Source: Jaenimonas drosophilae (lineage: Eukaryota > Euglenozoa > Kinetoplastea > Trypanosomatida > Trypanosomatidae). From it: a DNA stretch of 64,000 bases. The position numbers and the translations under genes are program-made. The DNA lies in assembly GCA_030849065.1 (NCBI GenBank), contig JASAON010001632.1, forward strand, positions 62,001-126,000, written 5' to 3'. Shown one piece after another: positions 1 through 8,141 of this stretch. The notes beneath the pieces were generated by a model. The model searched no databases. It saw only the letters and a list, made by a program, of their open reading frames with translations, and was not told the origin of the DNA. Every line of letters begins with the position of its first letter. The stretch's first letter is position 1.

Positions 1-277
1 TTCGCTTGGGTCCGTACAGCCTATTGAATGGCCAGGCGGGCGCACTTGCACCTCCCGCTGACAAGCCGCTGCGGCCTCCTCGGCACCGCTCCTCTACATA
101 GCGCAAGAATGCCACAAAGGCATGAATGGTTGTGGCGGTGGCCACGGGAACGCATCCGACGTGCTCCTCCACATCAGCTGCAGCCTGAAGAAATAAGCAT
201 TGCTCCATCATGCCCCGGCTTAGCTCCACTCGGACGACCTCCATCTCTGCAGAGATGAAGTCAAAGACATGCGCCAT
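1..277 (-). CDS. Unrecognised protein, N-terminal part only (cut by window edge)
   Basis: Reading the minus strand from an ATG at 277-275, 92 codons stay open to the left edge with no stop. The frame lies in the same direction as every gene up to 36.4 kb and is the expected next gene downstream of the 546-1763 gene. The visible part starts MAHVFDFISAEMEVV, is rich in Glu, Val and Ala, and looks partly helical. I see no known motif. A run of nine T on the coding strand (459-467 on the plus strand is A9) lies upstream and could serve as part of a splice-acceptor pyrimidine tract. Ninety-two open codons would arise by chance about 1% of the time, so the call is likely but not certain. A plus-strand frame at 28-258 is also open and is treated as its shadow. 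Confidence 0.62.
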   Translation of the reverse strand, partial: MAHVFDFISAEMEVVRVELSRGMMEQCLFLQAAADVEEHVGCVPVATATTIHAFVAFLRYVEERCRGGRSGLSAGGASAPAWPFNRLYGPKR

Positions 278-545
278 GGGGCCCCTCTCACTTCTCCTTC
301 ATGGATGCCACGACAAGAAGTGGGACGACAAACTCCCAAGTATAACGTGCTTTTGTGTGTCTGTGTCTGTGATGCAGTCTGCTATGCTCAGTGCGACCTC
401 TACTTCAACGATGATGGTACAAGAAGGAGTCAGTGGTGGACGAACGCTATACAATACCAAAAAAAAAGGTGCCGTCATCTGAACCCAACCTGCATCACGG
501 ATTTCCTCAGGGAGAGGGGGTCCATCACATCAATCAATCACTTCC

Positions 546-1763
546 TCAGGCTGACTTCGTTGTTGCGGGTTGACCTCGTTTTCTGGTTTTCCAGCCTGAC
601 ATCGACTGCACTGTGGTGCTCCACGCACATCGTGGTGACCTTGGCGCAACGAGAGCTACCACACCTCCATCAGCATCCTTGGCGGTAAGGCGACCGCACA
701 GAGGAATGAGCGCCTTCAGCTCACGCTGCGCTTGCTCATCTATGCTTGGCATAGGCTTCGCTTCACGTGCATCTGCCAGAGGGAGGTGGTGGGTAACCAC
801 GCTTCTCTCCCACACCTGAACATCCTGTTGGTGTTGGGACCACACCGGCATCGTCTCTGAGATCACCCGCTGTAGTACGCCATGGAGGAGCTCAGCAAGA
901 ATGGTTTCCAAAGTGTGAGAGGCCAGCACATGAAGCACCAGTCGGTCCGCCACCACGCGGTCCGTCACCTGGTGCGAACGTGGCTGCCGGCTAAAGTGGC
1001 GTAGTTCACCCACCAGGGAGAGCACAACAATAGCCTTCACGTCGGGATGCACCCGTAGTTGAGGAGCACGCGTAGGGGAATGAGTGCTGCTGTTGGGAGC
1101 ATCATCTGGGCCATCCGCGGATGCGGATGGGTTCATGGCGCCATCTTGTGCGTCTTCACTGGGCAGCAGCAAGGATGCCAGCTTCAGGCTGTCGAAGAGC
1201 TGCGCTAAATGCCGGCTTGAGAGGAGGTACTGCACAACACTGCTCAGCTGGTCAATGTTGGTACATGTCGGCATCAATCGTGCAGTGCGGTCCGTCAATT
1301 CCTGCAGCGCAAAGCTCTTCCCTGCCAGCAGAAAGATGGAGAAGCGATCATCCACCACGAAGTCCTCCACATACAGGGACGTAGACGCGCGCTCAGAGTG
1401 AGAATGAAGGAGCTCTGGCAGGCTGTGCTGAACCACCTCCTTATCACGAAGGTGTGCCACGACTGAGCACAACCTCTGACGCCGTTGCTGTTCTCTGCGC
1501 TCGGTCAGGGCATCAACCTCGTCAAAGTTGAAGCTCAGGTGACGCGTGAGCTTCTCTTCAATCGCAGCACTTCGTTCCGGGCGGGCAAATGTAGCAGCAA
1601 TGACACTCTTTGCTTGATGGGCCACGCCAGCCGCGTGCTCTCCCCACGATGTAAATGAAGCATCACATAGAGCACATACTTTATGACTATGCGAGCGCAC
1701 CTGCGCAAGAGAAAACGTGGGACATGCACGGCGCCCCCACAGCGTAGGTCTACGAGCGGACAT
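546..1763 (-). CDS. Probable mitochondrial U1/C2H2-type zinc-finger protein, function unknown
   Basis: Encodes 405 residues from the first ATG; an upstream in-frame GTG is not used. The N-terminus is rich in Arg, Ser and Leu and free of acidic residues for about 30 positions, which suggests a mitochondrial presequence. It is followed by one zinc-finger-like motif, C30-x2-C33-x9-H43-x5-H49. The H-x5-H spacing is of the U1/matrin kind often found in RNA-binding proteins. The rest is mainly helical with a Ser/Pro-rich, low-complexity segment near residues 205-240, and I recognise no enzyme motif. Mitochondrial zinc-finger proteins in trypanosomatids often belong to RNA-editing, RNA-processing or mitoribosome complexes, so such a role is a reasonable inference but unproven. 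A CT-repeat pyrimidine tract lies about 55-75 bases upstream. Confidence 0.8.
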   Translation of the reverse strand: MSARRPTLWGRRACPTFSLAQVRSHSHKVCALCDASFTSWGEHAAGVAHQAKSVIAATFARPERSAAIEEKLTRHLSFNFDEVDALTERREQQRRQRLCSVVAHLRDKEVVQHSLPELLHSHSERASTSLYVEDFVVDDRFSIFLLAGKSFALQELTDRTARLMPTCTNIDQLSSVVQYLLSSRHLAQLFDSLKLASLLLPSEDAQDGAMNPSASADGPDDAPNSSTHSPTRAPQLRVHPDVKAIVVLSLVGELRHFSRQPRSHQVTDRVVADRLVLHVLASHTLETILAELLHGVLQRVISETMPVWSQHQQDVQVWERSVVTHHLPLADAREAKPMPSIDEQAQRELKALIPLCGRLTAKDADGGVVALVAPRSPRCAWSTTVQSMSGWKTRKRGQPATTKSA

Positions 1764-2193
1764 CTCTAGATCACCTATCACACTTTAATTGAGTGCCGTA
1801 CCCTTCATGACAGCCGAAGAGAGAGAGAGAGAGAGACAGTCCTGTGATGCGAACAACTCAACATTGATACAACACTTCACTTGAGGCACCACCACAAATG
1901 GATGCCATTTCCACGAAGTAAGTACACGTGACTTCATTGCCGTTCGCACAGTGTGTGCATGTGTGTGTTTGCATGACCCATGATTCAATTCATCAAAGAA
2001 TGATAAGACGTGGAGATCCATCAAAAAAAAGGAAAATGAAAAGAAAAACACCACAAGTGACTGTGCTTCGTGAGCGCACACACAACTACTTGTTTTTTTT
2101 TCGAAATGATTCATCAAACACTCGAGCGTGAGCTAGATTGAACCCCTCCCAAACCATCTACAGAGCATCAGCATGTTGATGCTGTGTAGATGG
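1764..2193. other. Intergenic spacer with splice and polyadenylation signals
   Basis: No convincing gene. It holds a GA-repeat (1819-1836, CT on the coding strand), a TG-rich stretch near 1952-1967, an A-run near 2024-2031 and a T-run at 2093-2101. These fit the trans-splicing and polyadenylation signals expected between two genes of a minus-strand array. Confidence 0.6.
1819..1836 (-). promoter_or_regulatory. Polypyrimidine tract for spliced-leader acceptor of the 546-1763 gene
   Basis: On the minus strand this is an uninterrupted CT repeat ending in TTC, followed within about 15 bases by ATGAAG. The first AG after the tract would remove that upstream ATG and leave the ATG at 1763 as first start codon. 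Confidence 0.5.
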
Positions 2194-5100
2194 TCACCAA
2201 AGGCTCCATTCCAGCTCATGCGCGATTATTTTTCGATAGAAGCCACTTGCGGCAGGATCATCGTAGAGTGCATTATGTGGCTTGTTCGGACCAAAGTTAA
2301 CCACCCACGTATGCGAGTCTCGATGGCGCTCCTTCGTCAGTTTTATGTAGGGGAGTGCGTCCAGGCAATCGCCCCAAGAGAAGAAGCCATATTGATAGGG
2401 CAGCGCAAGAACTCCACTCAGGGCGGTGAATTGTCGAGCGAGCATTGTGATACTTACGGGATGCCTCGCCGAGTTTAAAATGTGGCACATGATTTCCTGT
2501 ATCCAGGTGTTTCGTCTCAGGTTTCGTAGTATCGGGTTAGTCAGTGGGCGTACGCGGCACCAGGCATCATCCACGTCACTAGTGCAATCAAAGACATGAC
2601 GTAGGTGATGCCGTATCAGATGTGAAGCGACAAGCTGTGCAACCGCTTCACATGGGAAACAGCACATATTTCGATAGTAGTCGCACGGAAGTCGCTCCTT
2701 GAGTCCCACGAGTCCCTGCTGTTCCAGGTCATGTACGTAGGGAAATAGGAGGTACTCCCTCTCCTCAGCTACATGACGGATGAGTGCCTGCAGGGTAACT
2801 CCCTTTGGCGGAAGTGTTCGCAACTCCTTCCTGAAGTTTCCATCACAGAGAAAAGATGTCTCTTCGCCAATCCCAATCATCGTGAAGCCCCCAATTTTGG
2901 CCTCCCCCTTACAAGCGTTTTCTGCCTTTTCCATGATTGCAGGCAGAAGAAATTCTTCTTCGCCGTGCTTGACGCGTTCAGCACAGATTCGAGTTATCTC
3001 CTCCATGATGGCGCGAAACAGGAAGTCATCCTTGCCAATGGTGCGTAAATCGCACACATGAAAGTAGAGAGCCATGCCCTCAAGACATGGCCGCCTCATG
3101 AGCCTCAGTGATCCCATTCGTAGTGGTGCCCATGGACGTATTAGTTCCACGTCCCACGTCCACCGTATAAATGGCAATAGTGAGCACATGTGATTACACC
3201 CGGCACAACCGTAGCGTGCAAAGGAGAATGTGGGGGCCACCTGGGCAATAGCACCACTGAGATCTGCAGCTGGAATCCACTGATGGTATGTGTGGCAGTC
3301 ACCATCCCTGCGGGACGCACTGCTGACCAGTGCAGCTGCGCGCACGATAACGTCTCGAACAAGGGGGTCAAAGCGTATTTTGCTTAGATCATACGGAACA
3401 TGAGGATGATTGTCATAGGACAATTCATCCATGACGATCTGTTCTTGGGACGTGGTGTGCAGGGTGGGTTGCTCAACGAGTGAAAGAGGTGTGATCTTCA
3501 AGTCGAAGTGCTCTAGCAGCGACTGAGGTTTCTGGACGGGAGAATCGGTCATCCCGTTTACATTCTCCTCAGGTCCATTACCCACAACAATAGCCATGGT
3601 CTTTTGGTCGCGCTGGTACTCATCAAGAATATCGCTCCGCACATCCTGTGTGTCCAGGTTTGTCTTTGAGTTTCGGCTGGGATCCCCAGATGAGTTGCTC
3701 TTCTTCTTTTTACTCTCCATTGTTGGACTGACTGGCTTGTCCATGGTGGTGGTCATCGCGGCTTCTTCCACGAGCTCCACAGCTTCTTCGCCTTCAATTT
3801 TGTTCACTGCATCTTCACGGGCCTCAACGGAGCATGGAGGTGTTGGAGGCATCGGTGGCGCGTCGCCGCTGCTCATTTGGATGTGCTCCAGACGGCGCCC
3901 GCTATTCATCACAGTTACCACCCACGTCAGCGGGGTTCCCAACATCTCCACCAGTTGTTGCATTGTTGTGCAGCCGTAGAGCTTGCTGGAGAAGTGGCCG
4001 CACTTCTTCACGAGGTACTCCCATACGACGGAGGAGGGGAGACGACCATTCCACCTGGGATTGGATTCATCGAGCTCCTTCACTGCCTGAGTAATCAGAT
4101 GTTGGGCCTCCATGAGGGGGCGCATTCCATGGGTCCGTCGAGTGCATGCCGGTAGTGAGGGATAGCTGAAGGCACCACCATCATCGTTGGTGGGACGTAT
4201 CCTACCATCACTTTGCTTTACGAGAGGATTCATCAGCAGATCCACGGCATGCTGGCGTGGAAGAACGAGAGGCTCACGCAAGGCACTCATCCCCTCGTGC
4301 ACCGTCTCTTCATCCAGTTCGAAAAACTCGCCGTGGGAGAGGATGAAGTCGGAAAACTTCTTGTGGCCGCACGACTTCCAAGAGAAGGAGGGTTCCACCA
4401 CAGACATGGTCTGCTCCACTTGGCTCAAGGCAACACCGTCGTACAGGGAGCCAACGGTACGCCGACGCCGCAGCGACTCAGCCTTTACGATGGCGGTGAA
4501 GATGATTTGTGCTGTGGCAAGTTGTGCAAGGGGGTCTTCTGGCGGTGGTGGCGAAAGCGGGAGCGACATTGGTTGGTTGTCATCGCTGCTGCTGTCCTCC
4601 ACGATACACGGCGGCGTGGATGAGCACAACTCAGATGACTCGGAGATAGCGCAGTCGCACGGGGTGGGGGGTAAGAGTGGAACGATGACGTCCTTGGAAG
4701 AAGTTTTTGGCATCTGGCACGCGAATGAATTCTCTGGAAGCACTTGGAAGTTTGCCGTCATCCAATCCTGATTCTGACGAAGAACATCATACTGTTCCCT
4801 TGTGCCCAGGAGCACGACTTTCCACCCACTGTTTTGCTTCAGACGTCGAAGTAGGTAGGCAAGGAGTGCCAATGGCTCCGAGGAGATGCCAGGGGGTAGG
4901 CAAAGAAGTATCAGACTGTTTGGGGTGTCAAGGGTCTGAGCAAGCTCCATACCCAGTCCCAGCATGTGCGTCGCCGTCGCACAGGCACGCGATTCCTGGC
5001 ACAGGGGCTGGGCAAAGACAACCTGTGGGTGGTGGCGAACCAAGAGATCTTGCCACTCGATCAAACCGACGGTGTCGGAGAAGAAGATGAATGCCTTGAC

Positions 5101-5271
5101 AATGCTGGATTGAGCACTAACCTGCTGCAGAAGAGAATCGTACAGAGTAGGGCTGATGACATTTGAATCGAAAAGTAAAGCTGCCACAGGTGGTGTACCA
5201 TCACTGTTTGGGGGCAATCGGATGGAACACGTAGTATCACCCGAATGCCCAGCTCCGTCCACCTCAGCCAT
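2194..5271 (-). CDS. Degenerate NYN-like domain with multiple LOTUS/OST-HTH-like domains
   Basis: Encodes 1025 residues from ATG at 5271. Residues about 25-180 read like a PIN-like NYN fold: a first strand LLFDSNVISP, a middle helix, a hydrophobic strand SLILLCLPPG where active members have the SGDsDF motif, and a closing WKVVLLG strand. The acidic residues expected at the second and third catalytic positions are absent. It is followed by several segments of the LOTUS/OST-HTH pattern (helix, helix, then a Gly/aromatic-containing turn and hydrophobic helix) at about 254-319, 385-449, 635-710, possibly 754-807, and 923-990. The NYN plus LOTUS order is that of MARF1/Limkain-b1-type RNA regulators, in which LOTUS modules bind RNA or helicases. 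I infer a cytoplasmic post-transcriptional regulator without nuclease activity. The 470-620 linker is Ser/Glu/Lys-rich and probably disordered. Confidence 0.72.
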   Translation of the reverse strand: MAEVDGAGHSGDTTCSIRLPPNSDGTPPVAALLFDSNVISPTLYDSLLQQVSAQSSIVKAFIFFSDTVGLIEWQDLLVRHHPQVVFAQPLCQESRACATATHMLGLGMELAQTLDTPNSLILLCLPPGISSEPLALLAYLLRRLKQNSGWKVVLLGTREQYDVLRQNQDWMTANFQVLPENSFACQMPKTSSKDVIVPLLPPTPCDCAISESSELCSSTPPCIVEDSSSDDNQPMSLPLSPPPPEDPLAQLATAQIIFTAIVKAESLRRRRTVGSLYDGVALSQVEQTMSVVEPSFSWKSCGHKKFSDFILSHGEFFELDEETVHEGMSALREPLVLPRQHAVDLLMNPLVKQSDGRIRPTNDDGGAFSYPSLPACTRRTHGMRPLMEAQHLITQAVKELDESNPRWNGRLPSSVVWEYLVKKCGHFSSKLYGCTTMQQLVEMLGTPLTWVVTVMNSGRRLEHIQMSSGDAPPMPPTPPCSVEAREDAVNKIEGEEAVELVEEAAMTTTMDKPVSPTMESKKKKSNSSGDPSRNSKTNLDTQDVRSDILDEYQRDQKTMAIVVGNGPEENVNGMTDSPVQKPQSLLEHFDLKITPLSLVEQPTLHTTSQEQIVMDELSYDNHPHVPYDLSKIRFDPLVRDVIVRAAALVSSASRRDGDCHTYHQWIPAADLSGAIAQVAPTFSFARYGCAGCNHMCSLLPFIRWTWDVELIRPWAPLRMGSLRLMRRPCLEGMALYFHVCDLRTIGKDDFLFRAIMEEITRICAERVKHGEEEFLLPAIMEKAENACKGEAKIGGFTMIGIGEETSFLCDGNFRKELRTLPPKGVTLQALIRHVAEEREYLLFPYVHDLEQQGLVGLKERLPCDYYRNMCCFPCEAVAQLVASHLIRHHLRHVFDCTSDVDDAWCRVRPLTNPILRNLRRNTWIQEIMCHILNSARHPVSITMLARQFTALSGVLALPYQYGFFSWGDCLDALPYIKLTKERHRDSHTWVVNFGPNKPHNALYDDPAASGFYRKIIAHELEWSLW

Positions 5272-5657
5272 TCCTCGTACTCTGCGAGTTGCAGTGAATA
5301 TGTTGAAAGTTCTCGTTCCGACAGGGGGTGCAGGCAGCGTGTGTGTGATCTCGGTGCAGGTCTAAAAAATATTGGTCGAGAAGATGAGATACGGAAGAAG
5401 GAGAGTACAGTGCTACATCATAAACAAGGGAAGAGAAGGCATCACTCCACCTCAACAAGATGGGGGAGCAGCAACGTGGCCAAGAGCTCTTGAAGTTAGA
5501 CGTCCGGTGAGCCTAGACACAACCGGAGCAAAAAAATGAAATAATCACTTGCCCCACAGTAACCCATGTGCCCTCACCGTGAACATGTTTCAGCTCTCAG
5601 CTCCTGTCGCAACGGACTGGGCAGGGGTGGGGTACTCGGAGCAGAGTGTTGTTTCCT
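5272..5657. other. Intergenic spacer with splice acceptor
   Basis: No gene seen. The part next to 5271 carries a strong minus-strand pyrimidine tract and AG; the part next to 5658 is probably the 3' UTR of the eL37 gene. Confidence 0.6.
5362..5406 (-). promoter_or_regulatory. Polypyrimidine tract and AG acceptor of the NYN/LOTUS gene
   Basis: On the minus strand the stretch reads CTCTCCTTCTTCCGTATCTC, continues pyrimidine-rich and ends TTTTTTAG. The AG (plus-strand 5362-5363) would give a 5' UTR of about 90 bases. Confidence 0.6.
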
Positions 5658-5906
5658 TTACGCCTTCGTCTTGAAGTGGTTGGCGATGCGGCGGTTGACG
5701 ACCTTCAGGTAGCGGCAGCGGCCGGTGCCGGTGGTGCGGCGCTTGATGGCCTTGACGGACCAGTTGAAGCGACGGCGGCTGGCGCGGGGGTAGGCGCAGG
5801 CGGCGCAGCGCTCCCACTGGACGTGGTAGGCGTTGCGGCCACAGCGGCGGCACAGAATGTGGGTGCGGCCATGGCGCTGGCCCATAGAGGTGGTACCCTT
5901 CGTCAT
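5658..5906 (-). CDS. RPL37: Large-subunit ribosomal protein eL37
   Basis: Encodes 82 residues, the normal eL37 length for kinetoplastids. The start MTKGTTSMGQRHGRTH is the conserved eL37 N-terminus. The zinc-ribbon ligands are present as CRRC and CAAC around residues 19-37, and the basic tail ends in HFKTKA. The protein sits near the peptide exit tunnel of the 60S subunit. Codon use is strongly biased to G/C-ending codons, as expected for a highly expressed gene in a genome without promoter control of single genes. A pyrimidine-rich stretch with AG lies just upstream (about 5912-5970). Its near identity to the trypanosomatid sequence, as I remember it, is one of the best taxonomic clues in the window. 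Confidence 0.97.
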   Translation of the reverse strand: MTKGTTSMGQRHGRTHILCRRCGRNAYHVQWERCAACAYPRASRRRFNWSVKAIKRRTTGTGRCRYLKVVNRRIANHFKTKA

Positions 5907-6067
5907 CTTGTCGGACTGGAGTAAAGAAAACTACACGCACGTGAACAGACATGTGAGAGGAGGATGACGATGAAAGAGTAACACACACGAAGTCAGGAGT
6001 AGCGCGGCACAAAACAACAGAAGAGATGCGTTCATAGTTATAGATTGTGAGCACTGGCTCGAAAGGG

Positions 6068-7780
6068 TCAGGCACGGAGGCACATCCAACGCGTTGAAGG
6101 AGGAGAAGAGATGTCTCCGCCTTCTTCCAGCAGGGGTGAGCTGCTTGTGTCTGCCACTGGTACATGCCAACCTGTGGTCATTCCATCCGTGGAGCGCCAC
6201 CGCTGAATGCACCGAGTGAAGGGCTCTGGCCACTTCCAATGCAGATGTGTTGTTTCTTCTTCACGTGAGCAGCAGAAACGGATCTGGTGCTGGCTGCGCC
6301 ATCGCACGAAGCACCGCTGACTCAGCATTTGAAAGTGGTGATCTCTCATGAGATCGTTTGTGAGGACGTAGATGCTCTGACGGGTTTCTTGTTGGGTTGC
6401 GGTGCCCGCAACAGGACCGCGCGCACTGTTGTCTTCGTAGCATGCTGCCTCTCTGGGCCTTGACAGGTGCAGGGCCGCAAATAACCACAGAAGATCATCA
6501 TTCAGGCCTGATGGTGTGCAGTAGACTTGTCGCTGCTTCCGCCACTGTGCTACCATCGCGGCATCTTCCGCCGTTGCCAAGTTCCTGTCCTCGCAGTGGC
6601 GTTCGTGGAGCATCACCAACGGCCGTACGAATCCATTCTCCTTGGCCAGCTGCAGACCAGCGTCAATCAATCGAAGGTTTACACCGACATCGACCCTCGA
6701 CTTCCCGCCTGGATGCTTCTTGCAGTTGCGACTGAAGTTGGTCTCCTCCGAAAGAGGTGCCGGTGTGCCCTGCTTCTGCAGCAATTGCTCCTTCGAAATG
6801 TGGTACCAGGAGGAGAGTCCGTAGTAGCCGAGGTTGGCACCGTCAATGAGTAGATCTGGTGCATAACCCCCCTTCATGAATTCTGTGAGGAAGCGCTTCC
6901 ACGTATCAAAGCCACGACGGGCCCGAGGACTCCGGCAGGTGGCTGGAACAACAACCTCAGTAAGGTCGTGGAGCAGTCGTTGGCGATCACTGACCGTGAA
7001 TGGATATCCCCCTAGTGTGGACCCACAGGCAGGGCACTGCACAGCAGCGGTGTCGGGGGAGATGGACACCTCTTCAGCACGAGACAACCACCATGGCAAC
7101 AACACCTCCTTCGCCATTGCCTCACTCACTTCTGGTATGTAGTCCTGCATGTGCTCGAGAAGGGCATCGAGGGTGGTGCAAGGCTCCCCAACCTGGAGGC
7201 ACAGCTTCCCAAGGGCCAGCAGATCAGCAGCCGGTAGCTCCAACTTCAGGCGCAGAGATTCGCTGAAGACAGCAAAGGCCAGATCGCGGTCCTTTTCATG
7301 GGTACAGCAGAAACGAAGATAGACGGAGGCGGTGCGTCGGCGTAGGAGTCTGTGTTGGAGGAGATAGGAGAAGAGGTGCTTCGCCGCTATGGCGTCATTG
7401 GTTTCGCAGTGGAGCTGCAGCAGAACCGCCAACACACTCTCTTCCTTCCAGTGATCGTCGGCCTTCATTACAGCTCGCACTTCATTGACAAGAGACAAGC
7501 CGAGGGAGGCTTGATGATTGGCGAGGCAGGCATGTAGCGTCGCAGAGAGGGCGGGCCACGAAAAGGTGGAGCTTCCTGATCCGCACAAGAGCGATCCCTG
7601 AACAGCGGCCACCGCCGCAGCCGCATCACCCTGGCCCACAAGCGCGTTAACCCGCTGAAGCGTCGTCGCGTTGGATGGAGCGGTATCGTGCCGTGAGCGG
7701 CGTTGATGGAACAGCCAATGTGTGTTGAGGGCGGGCCACCGGTGATGGAGTCGGCACCAATGCTGGTGCGCACGATTCAT
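6068..7780 (-). CDS. PRORP: Protein-only RNase P (PRORP), probably mitochondrial
   Basis: Encodes 570 residues from ATG at 7780; an upstream in-frame GTG is ignored. It cleaves the 5' leader of precursor tRNAs without an RNA subunit. The N-terminal half has helical PPR-like repeats. The C-terminal NYN metallonuclease domain (about 300-530) keeps all four catalytic aspartates: D313 in LIDGAN, D428 and D429 in LNDDLLW, and D476 in LTNDLMRDHHF. The zinc site that joins the domains is present: CPAC near 247-250, His in GWHVP near 537 and Cys in RWMC near 568. The first 31 residues are rich in Arg and His with no acidic residue, as in a mitochondrial targeting signal. Trypanosomes have a nuclear PRORP1 and a mitochondrial PRORP2, so PRORP2 is the likelier match. 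A pyrimidine tract and AG lie at 7839-7862. Confidence 0.93.
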   Translation of the reverse strand: MNRAHQHWCRLHHRWPALNTHWLFHQRRSRHDTAPSNATTLQRVNALVGQGDAAAAVAAVQGSLLCGSGSSTFSWPALSATLHACLANHQASLGLSLVNEVRAVMKADDHWKEESVLAVLLQLHCETNDAIAAKHLFSYLLQHRLLRRRTASVYLRFCCTHEKDRDLAFAVFSESLRLKLELPAADLLALGKLCLQVGEPCTTLDALLEHMQDYIPEVSEAMAKEVLLPWWLSRAEEVSISPDTAAVQCPACGSTLGGYPFTVSDRQRLLHDLTEVVVPATCRSPRARRGFDTWKRFLTEFMKGGYAPDLLIDGANLGYYGLSSWYHISKEQLLQKQGTPAPLSEETNFSRNCKKHPGGKSRVDVGVNLRLIDAGLQLAKENGFVRPLVMLHERHCEDRNLATAEDAAMVAQWRKQRQVYCTPSGLNDDLLWLFAALHLSRPREAACYEDNSARGPVAGTATQQETRQSIYVLTNDLMRDHHFQMLSQRCFVRWRSQHQIRFCCSREEETTHLHWKWPEPFTRCIQRWRSTDGMTTGWHVPVADTSSSPLLEEGGDISSPPSTRWMCLRA

Positions 7781-8141
7781 CGTCTTGTGTGCCACATGAC
7801 AGGTGATTTGACACGAATGGCGTCCTAAATGTGTGCAACTGAGAGAAGAAAAGAGAGGAGGGAGTACTCACAGACGGCTTCCACGATGTGCGATTGGACT
7901 CAACGACGCAAGCGTCTGAAGAGCACAGTGGGGAATGGCGTATTTCTACCGACGGCGAAGTTGAGAGTATGCATGTCGGTAGATCCAAGAAAAGAGGCAA
8001 TGTGGACCGCCCCCTAAGAATATGAACGGAAGCAAGTTGTTGTCTGTTGTTATGGGAGTGCCCAGACACATGCCCAGTCATCTTGGGTGGGGCACCGTAG
8101 CCTAAACCCATCACTTTGTGTCAGGGTGATGGCGTTGCCGT
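7781..8141. other. Intergenic spacer
   Basis: No gene seen. Bases 7839-7862 (minus strand) form a CT-rich tract ending CTCAG that fits the acceptor of the PRORP gene. The remainder is unstructured and probably the 3' UTR of the membrane protein gene that ends at 8142. Confidence 0.55.
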
